From: Neostapfia colusana
Taxonomy: Eukaryota; Streptophyta; Magnoliopsida; Poales; Poaceae
Assembly (NCBI GenBank): GCA_030760725.1
Contig: JASWHV010000005.1
Span: 94,060,622 to 94,124,621, forward strand
Direction of reading: 5' to 3'
Length of the DNA stretch: 64,000 bases
Under the pieces are notes generated by a model. That model did no database searches. It was not told the DNA's origin and saw only the letters and a list, made by a program, of their open reading frames with translations. Positions within the stretch are counted from its first letter, which is position 1; each line of letters begins with the position of its first letter. Shown here one piece after another: positions 24,115-35,437 of this stretch. The position numbers and the translations under genes are program-made.

Positions 24115-24303
24115 GTGACCGAGGGGGCGTGCTTATGACGAGACACGGGGTATGGATTCAAACGAAATTTCGACGGCGTAACCCTAATGTTCTCTGCTGC
24201 ACCATTATCGGGCGTGCAGTTGGAGAACAACGGGGTTATGCTGCCGAAATTTCGTCTGAATCCGGACTCCGCGTCTCGTTATAAGCACGCTCCTCTCGGT
24301 CAC
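24115..24303. repeat. Long inverted repeat (about 90-bp arms) in T1
   Basis: Arm 24115-24202 (GTGACCGAGGGGGCGTGCTT…) is the near reverse complement of arm 24214-24303 (…AAGCACGCTCCTCTCGGTCAC), with an 11-base loop. Matches run the whole arm, including CGAAATTTCG blocks. It lies just upstream of the transposase remnant, so a transcript would fold into a long stem. Confidence 0.92.
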
Positions 24304-24411
24304 TCTTAGGTGGGTTTAGGACCTATCCCTTCCAATAGATAAAGTGAACGTAACTAAATAATAATTTTTGTTTGCGAAATGCTTATGTTCTTATATTGTA
24401 TAGTATAGAAA

Positions 24412-25295
24412 ATGGGCGATGATCGGCGATGGATGTATGATGGTTGGCGAAAGAATGCTGCGCCTTCGGATGAATGGGCTATAAATACTAAGGCATTTAT
24501 CAGTCGGGCTTTTTCTTTATCGACCAACCGTTTTGTGAAGTGTCCGTGCAACTAGTGTCGTAACTTTTTTTGCAAGGAGAAGTTCGACATGGAACGAGAT
24601 CTTTGTCGATTTGGTTTTATGCCAAGTTATGAAACATGGTATGAGCATGGTGAGTTATACCATAGTAATGTTGATATTGATGAAGTAGATGCTGATAACG
24701 ATGACAGAATGGAAGACATGGTTGAAGCACTACATCGTGATTGTGGTGAAGGTACATCTGTAGAAATTCCTGGACCCGAAGTTCAAGAGTTCTATAGAAT
24801 TCTCTCCGCATCACATGAACAATTGCATGAGCACACTAAAGTGTCCGTCCTTTCAACCGTTACTCGTCTCATGTCTATAAAATCAAAGTACAATTTGTCG
24901 AACAAGTGCTACGAAATAGACTTCGTGGATGCGATAATTATGTTCTTGCTCATCAAGTTGAGTTGGTTTACTACCTAGCGTATCCTTGTCCAAAATTGAG
25001 TGCTTGGTGGGTCGTGTATAAAGTTAATCCACGAGAATGGTTATATGCCCCTGGTGATGCTGGTTATCATGAAGAACAGGATGAAGTTTACCAAGAGGAT
25101 GATAATCCACCATCTTTCAATATAGATGATTGTTTTGGTCTTGATACATTAGTTGCTGATGATGAAGACGATGATGTAGAAGAGCTAGTAGTGATTAAAA
25201 GAAAGAGACCTCACACTAAAAAAGTTAAGGTGGGACGAAAGAAGAAAGTTGGTCGACATGTTACCGAAGCAACATCGGATCACGATGAATTTTAA
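24412..25295 (+). pseudogene. CACTA transposase remnant (N- and C-terminal parts, DDE domain deleted)
   Basis: From the ATG at 24412 the N-terminus reads as the plant transposase-associated domain: RRWMYDG, then CPC-x2-C-x-N and F-x-Y-x2-W-x2-HGE. An in-frame TAG lies inside the CPC-x2-C motif (about 24553). After the linker (EVQEFYRIL) the sequence jumps, near 24905, to a different frame. That frame resembles the C-terminal part (YVLAHQVELVYYLAYP…WWVVYKVNPREW), with an acidic and Lys-rich tail ending at 25295. The whole catalytic region found between these parts in autonomous CACTA elements is missing. Confidence 0.82.
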
Positions 25296-25380
25296 TCATG
25301 TAAACATTATATACTTTATTTGTATTACTTTTTGTTGTATCATTATTTATTTATTTCTAATCAATATTTTCTCTAACAGG

Positions 25381-27681
25381 ATGCCACGTGGTCTGAAGAA
25401 TATCGCTAAGGGGCTCTTTGGCTCCTCAAGCAAGAGTAGTAGCAGGTCTGCTAGCTCTTCTCGTAGCCATGAGTCCCTTTTTCACGGTACTGCCTCAAAT
25501 AATAGTAGACGAGAAGCATTTAGAAGATGCATGGGAGAAGCTCAAGAACAGGTAATTTATTTATAATTTTATTATATTTACCATTATATAATTATGTGGA
25601 AGTTAATTTCTCTAATTTCAGGTGGACGAAGAGGTTCACAAAGAGGTTCAAGAGGAGGGTCAGGAGGAGTGTCGAGAGGTCCAGGAAGCCGAGGAGGAAG
25701 CTGAGGATGACGAAGAGGATGACACAGATGTGGGAGACTTGCCACAATCGTTTAGATACCGGTCTTCAAACACTCTACCTCTGGATGTGCCTTTACAACA
25801 AAGATTACGGATCGCTCCTGTCAGTGACTGGTTAGTAAATATGCTTAGTATTATTGAAGAAACAAAATATATAACTTAGTATTGGATTTCGTTTCATTTA
25901 TTTGAAGGCAATGGGATGACTTGGATTGGGATGGACGACAACACCGCAGGCAGCCTAATGCGGTTTTGGGTGCTATATGTCGTCTCCATTATCCAGGTCT
26001 TGTCGTTGTGAAAGGTGTTGAGAAACCCGCAACAAGTTGGGAGCACTATAAGATTGCTCCTCATGCTGTGCATGAAAATGTAGCAGGAGCTGTATGGCAT
26101 GATTTCTGGGTATGTTTTTTATAGATTACATTATATTTATCTTAAATAAATTTTCATTACTACATTTAGCATTTTATTTGAAGGAACGATACCGCTTGCC
26201 GGACGACCATGACGTTGCTCTCGAGTCTAGAGCACACAAAGTCTTCCATAAAGCTGCGCGAAAAGTTGTCAATGACATGATGTCAAATGCGCGAATATCG
26301 GCTGTGTGTTTATACTACAAAGAGAAGGTTGGACAAATGATGAACAAGAGAATAGGAGCTTCGAAAATTTACCTAGATGACGATCAATACCGTCAGGTAA
26401 TGATTCCTTGGATGGTAAAGTGTTCTGATGCTTATTACGCTTTATGTACTTATTGGGCATCGAGTGAGCATCGAGAGAGATCTAATTCCAAAAGAATCAA
26501 CCGTGAGTCTGGTGGTCAAGTTCTTCATCGTTATGGTGGAGATGGTCATATTCGTCTTTCAAAAAGGATGGTAAGTTTTAGTTCGTTTACAATTTGTTAT
26601 TATAATGTTAGATTTTATAGCTATATATTTATAATATGTCTATGTAGGCTGCTCAAAGTGGTGAGGAGCCTTCTTTCATCCATACTTATATAAGAGGACA
26701 TAGAGGCTCAGATGACAGTCAGTTGTGCACACCGACAGCAACTCAAAACTTGGTATGTCATATTAGTAAATTTTATTATGAAACAATACAAATAGTTGGT
26801 TCACTTATTTTTTCTTGTATGTAGGAGAAATATGATGAAGAGATGGCTAAACGTCATGGAGATGACTATGATTGGAGAAAAGAAGACGTCGATGTCGTGG
26901 CTTTGTACCAATCCGGTGGAGGAAAGCCTCACGGGAGGTGAACTTTTACTACCCTCATATTCTTTTATTCATATAATAAACTTGCTTCAAGCATTATCTT
27001 ATAATCATGTCATATTTCTTTATGTAGGTATTCAATGTTCAATGGTGTGATGAACACTGATGTGGTTCTTTCAATGTCACGATCGACACAGAGCGGGGCA
27101 AGTTCTTCTCGACGTACGCATACTAGAGATGAGTCAAGGTTCAAACAAATGGAGGAGGAGCAAGCTACATTGAGAGAACATATGAGACGACAGGAAGATC
27201 GCATGAGACGACAGGAAGAGTGCATAAAAGCACAAAATGACTACTTTGCAAACCTGACAGCATGGCAACAATCGATGCATGTAAATTATTATAAGAGTTT
27301 AATAATTTGTGTTAACATTTAAAGAATAAGTATGCTAAAAATTTCAAAATAAATTTAGGGATATTTTTCACAACTTCGATTGCCTGCCGCTATGCCACCT
27401 CTACCGACGCCCCCACAGCTACCGACATCTCCATCGATACCGGTAATTCCGCAACTTCCTGCTGTTGGAACACAGGTAATAATATATACTACTAATGTTC
27501 TTTTTACTTTTATACGATTAATATATTTATAACATGTATCGTTATTATTCATAAGGGATCATCCTCAAGACCGCAAAATTTTCAGAGTCCTGTTGCAAAT
27601 TTGCCCACATCATCTACAGGAGAATGGTGTGGAGGAGAAGACTTCGTCGATCAGTTGTTCGCTTCGGGTGGTAGCAACTAG
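25381..27681 (+). CDS. Transposase_24-type CACTA protein, nine exons, open
   Basis: I assemble exons 25381-25551, 25622-25830, 25908-26109, 26184-26570, 26648-26752, 26825-26937, 27028-27280, 27359-27475 and 27556-27681. All introns are GT-AG and all phases agree, giving 560 residues without a stop. The order is: Ser/Arg-rich start; acidic Glu-rich stretch (about 58-105); the plant En/Spm Transposase_24 region (about 125-420: NAVLGAICRLHYPG, VWHDFW, KVFHKAARKVVNDM, YDWRKEDVDVVALYQSGGGKPHG); a coiled coil (about 425-470); and a Pro-rich tail. The family is thought to be the accessory DNA-binding partner of the transposase. An AATG start without the main transposase suggests it acts, if at all, in trans. 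A diverged second copy is at 49853-51640. Confidence 0.85.
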
Positions 27682-28088
27682 GTAAATTTAAAACAAACTA
27701 AAATGCATTTAGAGTCCTTTTGTCATATATCTGTTTCCGCTTTCGTTTTTCAAAACGATATGATGCTATTTTTTATTTAATCTTATCAAATTGGTTCTAA
27801 TGTATAAATCGGTTATACAGGAAGAACGGCGAGCGGGATGGGCTGATGAGTTGTGAGTTGCAATTATTGTGAGCCGTGTAGTAACGTTTAAATTTGAGTT
27901 GAACTCTTGTGAGTTGTAATGTGAATATGTAATGTCTTTATGCACTAAACTTGTTTTGATTATGTTATAAATGTTTTCATGTGAATTGAAAACAGTTGTG
28001 ATTTGATTGTGTTGTTGATATTTTGATTTGAGATGTTATTTATGTGCTGGAAGTAATTAAATAGGTTATATTCCTCAACTGTACAGCA
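27682..28088 (+). other. 3' untranslated region of the Transposase_24 gene
   Basis: The stop codon TAG abuts GTAAAT, and TTATACAG lies at about 27815-27822. An intron just after the stop is therefore likely, followed by a short AT-rich tail. No ORF is seen before the right subterminal array begins. Confidence 0.5.
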
Positions 28089-28633
28089 ATATTTTCGTGG
28101 GTTTCAATGGCACACGAAAATAAGTAGGTCTTATTTTCGTGGGTTTTCAGATAACCCATGAAAATAAGACCTAATTATTTTCGTGGGTTTACTGGAACCC
28201 ATGAAAATAACTGGTCTTATTTTCGTGGGTTTCCAGGTGGCCCACGAAAATAATTGCTCTTATTTTCGTGGGTTTCCAGGAACCCATGAAAATAAAGAGC
28301 CTTATTTTCATGGGTTTTCAGGTGGCCGACGAAAATAAATCCTCATTATTTTCGTGGGCCATCTGAAAACCCATGACAATAATGTCACTTATTTTCATGG
28401 GTTTATTTGTGGCCCACGAAAATATATAGTGTCGTGAGCTCAATCTGGCCAACGAAAATAAATGTATTTTTGTGAGCCACCCACGAAATTAAGTTTATTT
28501 TCGTCGGTTTATTGTCGTGGGCCAGGAACCCACGAAAATAAGGTCCAAACCCACGAAAATACTTATTTTCGTGGGTTTGGACCTTATTTTCGTGGGTTCC
28601 CGGCCCACGAAAATAAAACGTATTGTTGTAGTG
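28089..28633. repeat. Right subterminal repeat array and terminal inverted repeat of T1
   Basis: There are about 14 units built like the left array (ATTTTCGTGGGTTT … CCCACGAAAAT), many a full palindrome. The array includes one large inverted pair around 28525-28600. It ends with TTGTTGTAGTG at 28633, the right terminal inverted repeat. Confidence 0.9.
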
Positions 28634-28636
28634 TAT

Positions 28637-28725
28637 AATGTGTTCTTATGACGTGTGCTATCGGGTGTCGCATCGCGCGGCACCACCCTCTACGATCCTG
28701 GATGAGCGGATTCTGGTCCGCCACA
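28637..28725 (+). repeat. 3' LTR of element B, last 89 bp
   Basis: It continues B's 3' LTR after the CACTA insertion, matching 15235-15321, and ends GGTCCGCCACA. Confidence 0.92.
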
Positions 28726-29021
28726 CCTACCGTTTGGAGCTGCCGCCATCTTTATCGGGCGTCCATGACATCTTCCATGTCTCACACTTGAGAAAGTGTT
28801 TGAAGAAGCCGACAGGGATTCTTTCGGGAGGCATGGAGATATTACAACCGGATCTCACCTACGCCGAGCAGCCCATCAAGATTATCGTCGAGAAGACCCG
28901 GATCACTCGAAATCAGACTTTGAAATTTTACAAAGTCCTATGGAGTAATCATACAGCAGAAGAAGCGACTTGGGAAAGTGAAGATTACATCCACAATAAC
29001 TATCCGGAACTGTTGTCATAG
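28726..29021 (+). pseudogene. pol of element A, 3' end (integrase C-terminus and chromodomain)
   Basis: It resumes A's integrase after element B: LELPPSLSGVHDIFHVSHLRKCL, then a chromodomain-like tail, FYKVLWSNHTAEEATWESEDYIHNNYPELLS, ending at TAG 29019-29021. In chromoviruses this tail helps choose the integration site in chromatin. This 3' stretch itself has no stop, but the gene is broken upstream. The matching region of element E is 55544-55928. Confidence 0.9.
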
Positions 29022-29077
29022 ACTTTGTAATTACTTTCCGCCTCATCTTTATTTTGTAATATCGGGACTATATTCCC

Positions 29078-29094
29078 TTTTAAGGAGGGAGGGA
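29078..29094 (+). other. Polypurine tract of element A
   Basis: TTTTAAGGAGGGAGGGA lies directly before the 3' LTR start TGTAAAGG. It is the expected primer site for plus-strand DNA synthesis. Confidence 0.9.
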
Positions 29095-31800
29095 TGTAAA
29101 GGTCCCAAAAGCATGAATACAAAGAAACTTGAGTTTGCACAAATGTTGGTGTCATGTGTATGAAAAAGGGGGCTGGTTTAAACTTTTTTTCCACATATGA
29201 TAGCACATGAGAGATTCTTCTAAACAAACTTAGGGTTACTTGTCTGATTGGACCCTAGGTGCATTAAACCCCCAGAATTGAAGTACTCAGGTGCAAGGGA
29301 AAAGTTTAAAAATCAGAATTTGAACTAAATGTTCAACTCAAATTTCAAATGAGGGAGGACACAATGATAATTCAAACTGTTGTGTTCAAACTCTTGTTTG
29401 CAGCAGCTAACACAAGAATCAGATTACATATTTGAATTCCTTAGGTCCAAATTAGTGGGAAGGCAAAGTTTCATTAATTCTCGGAAGGGTTTGCTATCCA
29501 TTTTTCCAAAAAGGACTTAAATGTGCAAAGAATTCAAATACACAATTGAATTTTGATGAAATTTGCTCAACTATCCAAATGCAGCTCAGTTTTCAACTCC
29601 AAACATTTGAACTGGTCAATTGCCAAATTTGGGAGACCTTTTGATGGATAAGGGGGCACTGACTGGTGGGACCCACATGTCATAGAGGCAGCAAAAACTT
29701 GCAGCTAAAGTCAGAGCAAAGTCTCTGTTTTATCTCTTCTCACCTGAGCATGGCTGCCGCAGCGTGACACCGAGGGGCACCGGAAGCCGCCTCCAGCTCG
29801 TTTCTCCTCACGCTGGCGAGCTACTCGTGCCTGCCTTCACTCCCAGCCGTGGTCAGCTGTGCCACAACACCGAGAACCCTCTGCTCGTTTGCTCTCACGT
29901 GCTATAGAACCGGGAGGCCACCGCTACTCCACGGATCGCCTAGGAGCTGGTTTCTCTCGCGTGCAAGCCTCGGCAAACCAGAAAAACAGCACAACGGGAC
30001 TTCCCATGACCTCCTCGCACCCTCCCCAAGCGATCTAAGCCACAACAACCCGAGAGCTTCGTGTGTTTCGCGGCGGCCGAAAGAAGCCGAGAGGAGGTGC
30101 TCTCGTGGACAGCTCGGCAGAGAGCATTTCATGGCCGAGCAAGAGTGCCCTTGGACGCGCGAAGACTACACGCTGCTCACCTCCAAAGCTTGGGCCAAGT
30201 GATTGATCATCGCCGGAGTATTTCACGGTTTTCTCACGGCCGGTGCAAAACCAAACTCGGGTACGAAATATTCAAATTCCTGATTTCTATTTGCTTAGAG
30301 CCCACCAAATTGCACTCACAGGAGCTAGACTTGACAGCGCCCAATTTTTCTTCTCAACCCTAGCTTGAAAATGGTTGTAGCCGGCGTAATTGATTGTTTT
30401 CCAACGGCGACCGTAGAGGGGGCCGTCGGGTTCACGATGCAACCATGGTAAGAGCCTTCCCCGAGCTTTTGTATGGCCATGTCGACCTCCCCTGGGATCC
30501 ACCGGTGCTGTAGAGCCCTCCCTTCGAAGCTTTGGCGGGCTAGAAGAGCCGGGCGATGTCGCCAAAATGGTACCAAGCTGCCGCACCGTCGCCGGCCGTG
30601 TTGGAGCCACCACCGGTCGGGGAAAGTGCCTCTATTGTGTTCAGCATGTAGGTTTAGGCCCTAACGGTAAGGGAGAGCATGGGAGCTGGCCGGACATCGA
30701 GGTTCGGTGTTTCTCCAGCGAGCCCGGCGGCGCGCGTGCGCGGGAGCGAGAGGTAGACAACGATGAAGCCGGGCCCGCACGTCAGCCGCCCAGTGAACCG
30801 GTGTGGGATTTTCTGTTGCACGGGATCGTCTGTGACAGTGCGAGGAATAGTCCTGTGGCCCCGTGTGGTGTAGCTGAGGGGTTGACACGTGTTAGCTGGA
30901 CCCGCTGTCAGATATTTGAACTTTTCCCGGTTAATTTGAATTCCAGAATTTCCCCAAACTTAGAACCTCATAACTTTTGCTAGGAAGCTCCAAATTTAGT
31001 GATTCAAATTAGGTTGGATTCAAGTTGGTAACCTCTATCCAAATATGCAACCCAATTTGGATGAAAGTCAATATTTAATTATGGAAAAGTCTTTAAAGCT
31101 TTTTAGAAAAAGAATTTTAGAGGGAGTTTGGTTCATCCAAAAATCCTCAACTTTTGCCTGAATGTTGTGTAGGATGTTAGTAAACTCCTGTATAAAGTTC
31201 ATCTAATTTGGAGCTGATTTAATTAGGGAAATTCAGATTTGAAGTTGCTGTGTTCAATTGGATATAGAAACATTTTCAAAGAATTTCAAAAACTTGGAAA
31301 TTCAGTTCTGGGTAATTCTTAGCTCCAACAATCCTAGGAAAATTCATGCATATCCTATGAACTATCATTGAAATTGTAGTTCACTTAGTTTGGCATGAAC
31401 ATGTGAGTTACTTCAGAATTAATTCTTTATGCTTAATTACTTAGAGAATTATTATGAACAAACCACTCAATGAAAAGTGCTAATATTTGGTCCAGAGGAC
31501 TTTATTTTGACAATGAACTCACATGAAAATTTTCAGCTCCATTGGAGCTCTGGATCACCATTATTCTGTTTAACGTCCTTAGGTGCTCAAAACATGAGTG
31601 GGGGAAATACTTAGCACTTGATCATGATGATTAACCTAAACCAAGACCTTAGCACCAGTGTCATTTTAAATTCTTAAACAGAGTCCAGTTTTTATACTTG
31701 TTATTAGAACTTGTTAGAAAAATCTTTACAATTAAATCCATATGCATATTCATAACGTGTAGCATCTAAGTGAAGAATTTGAAGTCATCGGAGTGGAGAT
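29095..31800 (+). repeat. 3' LTR of element A, left part
   Basis: It matches 5' LTR A 1280-3980, with small indels. It is split after GGAGTGGAGAT by element C. The open frames inside (29849-30202, 30567-30983) differ from their counterparts in the 5' LTR and are not genes. Confidence 0.93.
31796..31800. repeat. Target-site duplication of element C (GAGAT)
   Basis: GAGAT precedes TGTAACACCCC at 31801 and follows the element at 47922-47926. The uninterrupted 5' LTR A reads GGAGTGGAGATCAAGG at the same place. Confidence 0.93.
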
Positions 31801-34800
31801 TGTAACACCCCAAAATTTTGATTTAAAACCCTAAATCATGTTAGGAGGGGAATTTAAAAACTTTTGGACATGTTGCATGTTTTGCAAAAATTCAAATTCA
31901 AATTGGAATTCAAATTAAACTCAAATCAGAAAAGAAATAGAAAAAGAAAAAGAGAAAACAGAAAAAAACAGGCCAGTGGGCCGCAACCCACCAGCCGGCC
32001 CAACCAGCGCCGCGCCAGCCAGCAGCCGCGCGCGCTGTTTCCTTCCGCTGACAGGTGGGACCCACCAGCTCGTCTTCTACCTCACGCCCGCGCCGGACTC
32101 CCTCTCACCCAAATCAAAACTGATCGGGATTTCTGCATATCCCCGCTGAATTCTGTTCGTACGCGACGCGGACTTGATCTAAACCACCCCGCCGCCCTCC
32201 CCCGTCTATAAAAACCCCGGCCTCGTTCTGTTTTTCCCACGCGATCCGCCGATTTTCCTCCGGTGAGAACCGAGACTTCTCCGGCGAATTCTGGCCGATC
32301 TAAGCTCGGAAATTCCGATCTAATTCGCTGGTCTTGATCCACCGTCTCCGGGGAACCTTGCAGGTGCAGAAAACTCGGTGACTTATGGTGTAAACACAGC
32401 GCCGACGAGCCTCGCCGTGGTTTCACCTCGGACCTCGTCGCCGATCGCTTTCCAGGACCCCCGAGCTCAAGAAAACCCCCGAGGTGAGATCGCCGACCTC
32501 CCCTCTACCGATCTATGCCATAAAATCACAGTTCTAGGGAGAATTCTCGAAGATCCGAAAGTCTCCGGGGAGATCGCCGCTTCCCGCCGCCGTGCGCCGC
32601 CGGCAGCGCCGCCTGCGCTCGATCAGAGCGACGTGGCCGCTTGTGCGCCGTTTATTTTAAATCGCACGGTAGGGTTTAAATCCCCGCGTACCGGTTCGAC
32701 GTTATAATCTCAGCCGTCGGTTTAAAATCGGACGGTCCACGTCAGCCCCGCGTTATAAAGACTGGAAATCTTACGTGCTACCCCCTGGGGTTCTCGGGAA
32801 ATAAGAGCTAGCCCCGGAAACTTCTGATCTAGCCCCTGGAACTCCAGAAAAATCATGTAAATTCATTTAAAAATCAGTTTTAGCCCCTGGACTTAATAAA
32901 AATTAGGAAAAACACCTCTGTTATGAGTAGCTAGACCCCTGAAAATTTTTAAAATAATATTATAGACCCTGTAGTGGGGTAAGTTTAACTTTTTAACCCT
33001 GTTTAGTATTAAATTTAGGAAATTGAATATGTGGCTAGTGTTTAAAAATTAAAAAGTGGGACAAACATATTGTCAAAATTAAATTAAAAACTTTCTTAGT
33101 ATTTAGAAAAACTTTGGAGTGAGATAAAAACATATTTTGGGCTGAGTTGAATCTGTTTAATTTATTATTCACATGTAGGGACACATTTTTAAGTAATGAA
33201 TAGTTTTAGAAAATAGGGAAAATAATTGTGAAATAGTTTACATCTGAGGCAAAGGTCAAAATATGTTATTAAATTATTTAGGACCAGAACCTATTCTGTT
33301 TAGATGATGTGTATTACTATTTTCATAATAAAGTACACATTTATGCATAGGAAAATAAATCTGAAAATGTAGCAACTAGTAAATGATAAATGGAGTTTCT
33401 AAAATCCAAAGAATTCAGTTTAGGGTTGGTAGAAATTATGAAGACACTTATGGAGAAGGAAAATGCCTTTCATGCATACTTGGTAGCTAAAAGGTGTAGT
33501 AATGAAATATAAGGAATTTATTTAAATTGGAAACTCATATATGTATGTATAGTATGTAAGTATAAATGTGAACACCAAAGTAGGAATCATATACACATGA
33601 TTAAAAGTGTATGCAAGCCACAAATCAACACACATAGAGTAACCACAACACATATAATGGTGAATGACTTTCATAAATATGAATGTGTGGTTTGTATGAA
33701 GTGGAAGTGTGAACTATGTCTTATGGATTGTTGTTTTTCTTTTGCTATGTGTGATGGTATGATGTAGAACCTGCTCAAGAGCAAGTTATTCCTTTCCAAG
33801 ATCACGACTACCCATTCCAAGAGCAGCAGGAAGGAGGCAAGTGTCCTTGACCACTTTGATCCTATGTTAGGATGTGTAGCTAGAGTTATTTGCATTGTCA
33901 ATTGAAATATGAAACCCATGCTAGGAAGTTTCCCTAGAATTGCATTACCTTGTTTCCTTGTAGCTTGGGTTGGGATTTATTTTATCATGCCATTTATTAT
34001 TATGCATATGCTTAGCCATGCTTAGAATGGGATATTTGGGATATGAGATCATCAGTTTATTTTACCATACTCTTGAATGAGATATTGTGAGTTATGTAGA
34101 GGAAGGGATCAAGGCAAGTTGGATGTTTTGGTTGTGTGCTGGGTGCACGAGACTTGGGTTTCTGTTTAGTACCGGTTCATGGAGCATGTAACCTGGCTTT
34201 ACAGTGCCAACCACATGCTGAGATGGGGCAGCTTGGCCAATTAATTAGGTGTATCCCCGGCGTAGTATGGGTGTGTTGGATGGTGCGGGGAGTAGGTGTC
34301 AGCTGGACTACCATATGAACCGCAATGCTCAAGAGGGGGCCACTGCAGCGGGGTTGGAGCCTCTTGTATGCTGTTAGGGGTGAAACCTCAGTGGGCCCAC
34401 ACTCGTCGGGAATCCCTTTGTAAAGGCTTCGTAGTGATCTCCTGGCTACACACCTGGGAAGTGTGAATGTGGTTCGTAGCCACTGGCATAATGGAGGTTC
34501 TTTTAGTCCACCCGGCAACGGAGGATGAAATCACTACATGTGGGTACAGTGGTACAAACTCTGCAGAGTCAAAACTGTCATGACATCCATGCTCACGGTC
34601 AAGAGTGGCTTGGACTTATTCATGATTAGAGGATTGATGGTTTTGGAAGTTGTGGATGTTAAGCGGGGAGCTTAACATTGGAAATGATGTTATGGTTATT
34701 GGATTATGATGACGGGATGGGAGATTGGGACCATTTCACTTGTAGTAATGTAGGTGCTTAATAAGCTAAGGTGATAGGTATTAAGTGCATAGTGCTTTAA

Positions 34801-35218
34801 CCATGAGTTCAACCTCTCCTTGATCTAGCCATGCATGATATAATTTTCCCACACTTGCTGAGTACCATTGGTACTCAACCTTGCATATTTTGTTGGTTTA
34901 TATTGCTGCTCAGGTCAAGATAATGAGGTGGTGTATAATGACCAAGACTTTGGACCCGAAGAAGGTTTCTAGGTTCATGGAGACCCCGGGCAACGCCTGT
35001 GATGGAGCCCTCAAGAATAATATTCCGCTGCTAGTTTGTTTATTTGTGATGAACTTATTATTGTCCATCGAGACATTTGCCATGTAAGACTTATTTATAT
35101 TCGACACCTGGCTTGTAATAAATGATGCTTCACTATTTGTCATCACATGTATGAGAAAATGATCCTGGCGTACATGTGATATTCACTTGGTTGTTCTTCG
35201 GAAAAACCGGGTGTGACA
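31801..35218 (+). repeat. 5' LTR of element C
   Basis: It starts TGTAACACCCC and ends ACCGGGTGTGACA; 3418 bp. It begins with a short AT-rich part, then a GC-rich block around a TATA box, followed by a long AT-rich part. No gene is seen. A splice-donor-like GAG|GTGAGA lies at about 32482, downstream of the TATA box. Confidence 0.95.
32207..32214 (+). promoter_or_regulatory. TATA box of LTR C
   Basis: TATAAAAA lies between GC-rich flanks (CCCGTC and CCCCGG). It is kept at 41440-41447 in the 3' LTR and, reversed, at 46017-46023 in solo LTR D. Conservation in three LTR copies supports a real promoter about 0.4 kb into the LTR. Confidence 0.75.
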
Positions 35219-35222
35219 GAAG

Positions 35223-35234
35223 TGGTATCAGAGC
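35223..35234 (+). other. Primer-binding site of element C
   Basis: TGGTATCAGAGC lies four bases after the LTR. It is complementary to initiator tRNA-Met and is intact. Confidence 0.93.
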
Positions 35235-35437
35235 CAAGGTTGCCCGTAGGAACGTGGACCTAGGTAGAAATGGACGTATTTAAGGATCTTATTTTCTTAA
35301 AAACTATTTTTACAAGGTGTGTGTTGAAAAGTGTTATTTAATGAGTCACTTTCTTCATCTTACCCCAATTTTCATTCAAAATAGGATTTTTGTTTAAGAG
35401 TTTATCTAACCTAAGTTTAAAATTCTTTTTGTTTTAG

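Larger units (their letters stand above)
22175..28633 (+). mobile_element. CACTA (En/Spm) DNA transposon T1, internally deleted
   Basis: It begins CACTACAGGAAA and ends TTGTTGTAGTG, so both ends read CACTAC inward. A 3-bp TSD TAT lies at 22172-22174 and 28634-28636, and removing the element restores the LTR B sequence. Inside are arrays of subterminal palindromic units at both ends, a GC-rich segment, a long hairpin, a transposase gene that lacks its catalytic middle, and an open nine-exon Transposase_24 gene. It is 6459 bp long. It is a non-autonomous derivative that may still make the accessory protein. Confidence 0.94.
11516..28725 (+). mobile_element. Gypsy LTR retrotransposon B, truncated inside, nested in A
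   Basis: It has a full 5' LTR, PBS, leader, gag, protease, RT and part of RNase H. The sequence then jumps at about 20258 into the middle of the 3' LTR. Integrase, chromodomain, polypurine tract and the first 1.8 kb of the 3' LTR are missing. The 3' LTR is further split by CACTA element T1. A 5-bp TSD (CCTAC) marks both ends. It is a chromovirus related to A and E but with a distinct gag N-terminus and GC-richer coding sequence. Confidence 0.92.
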
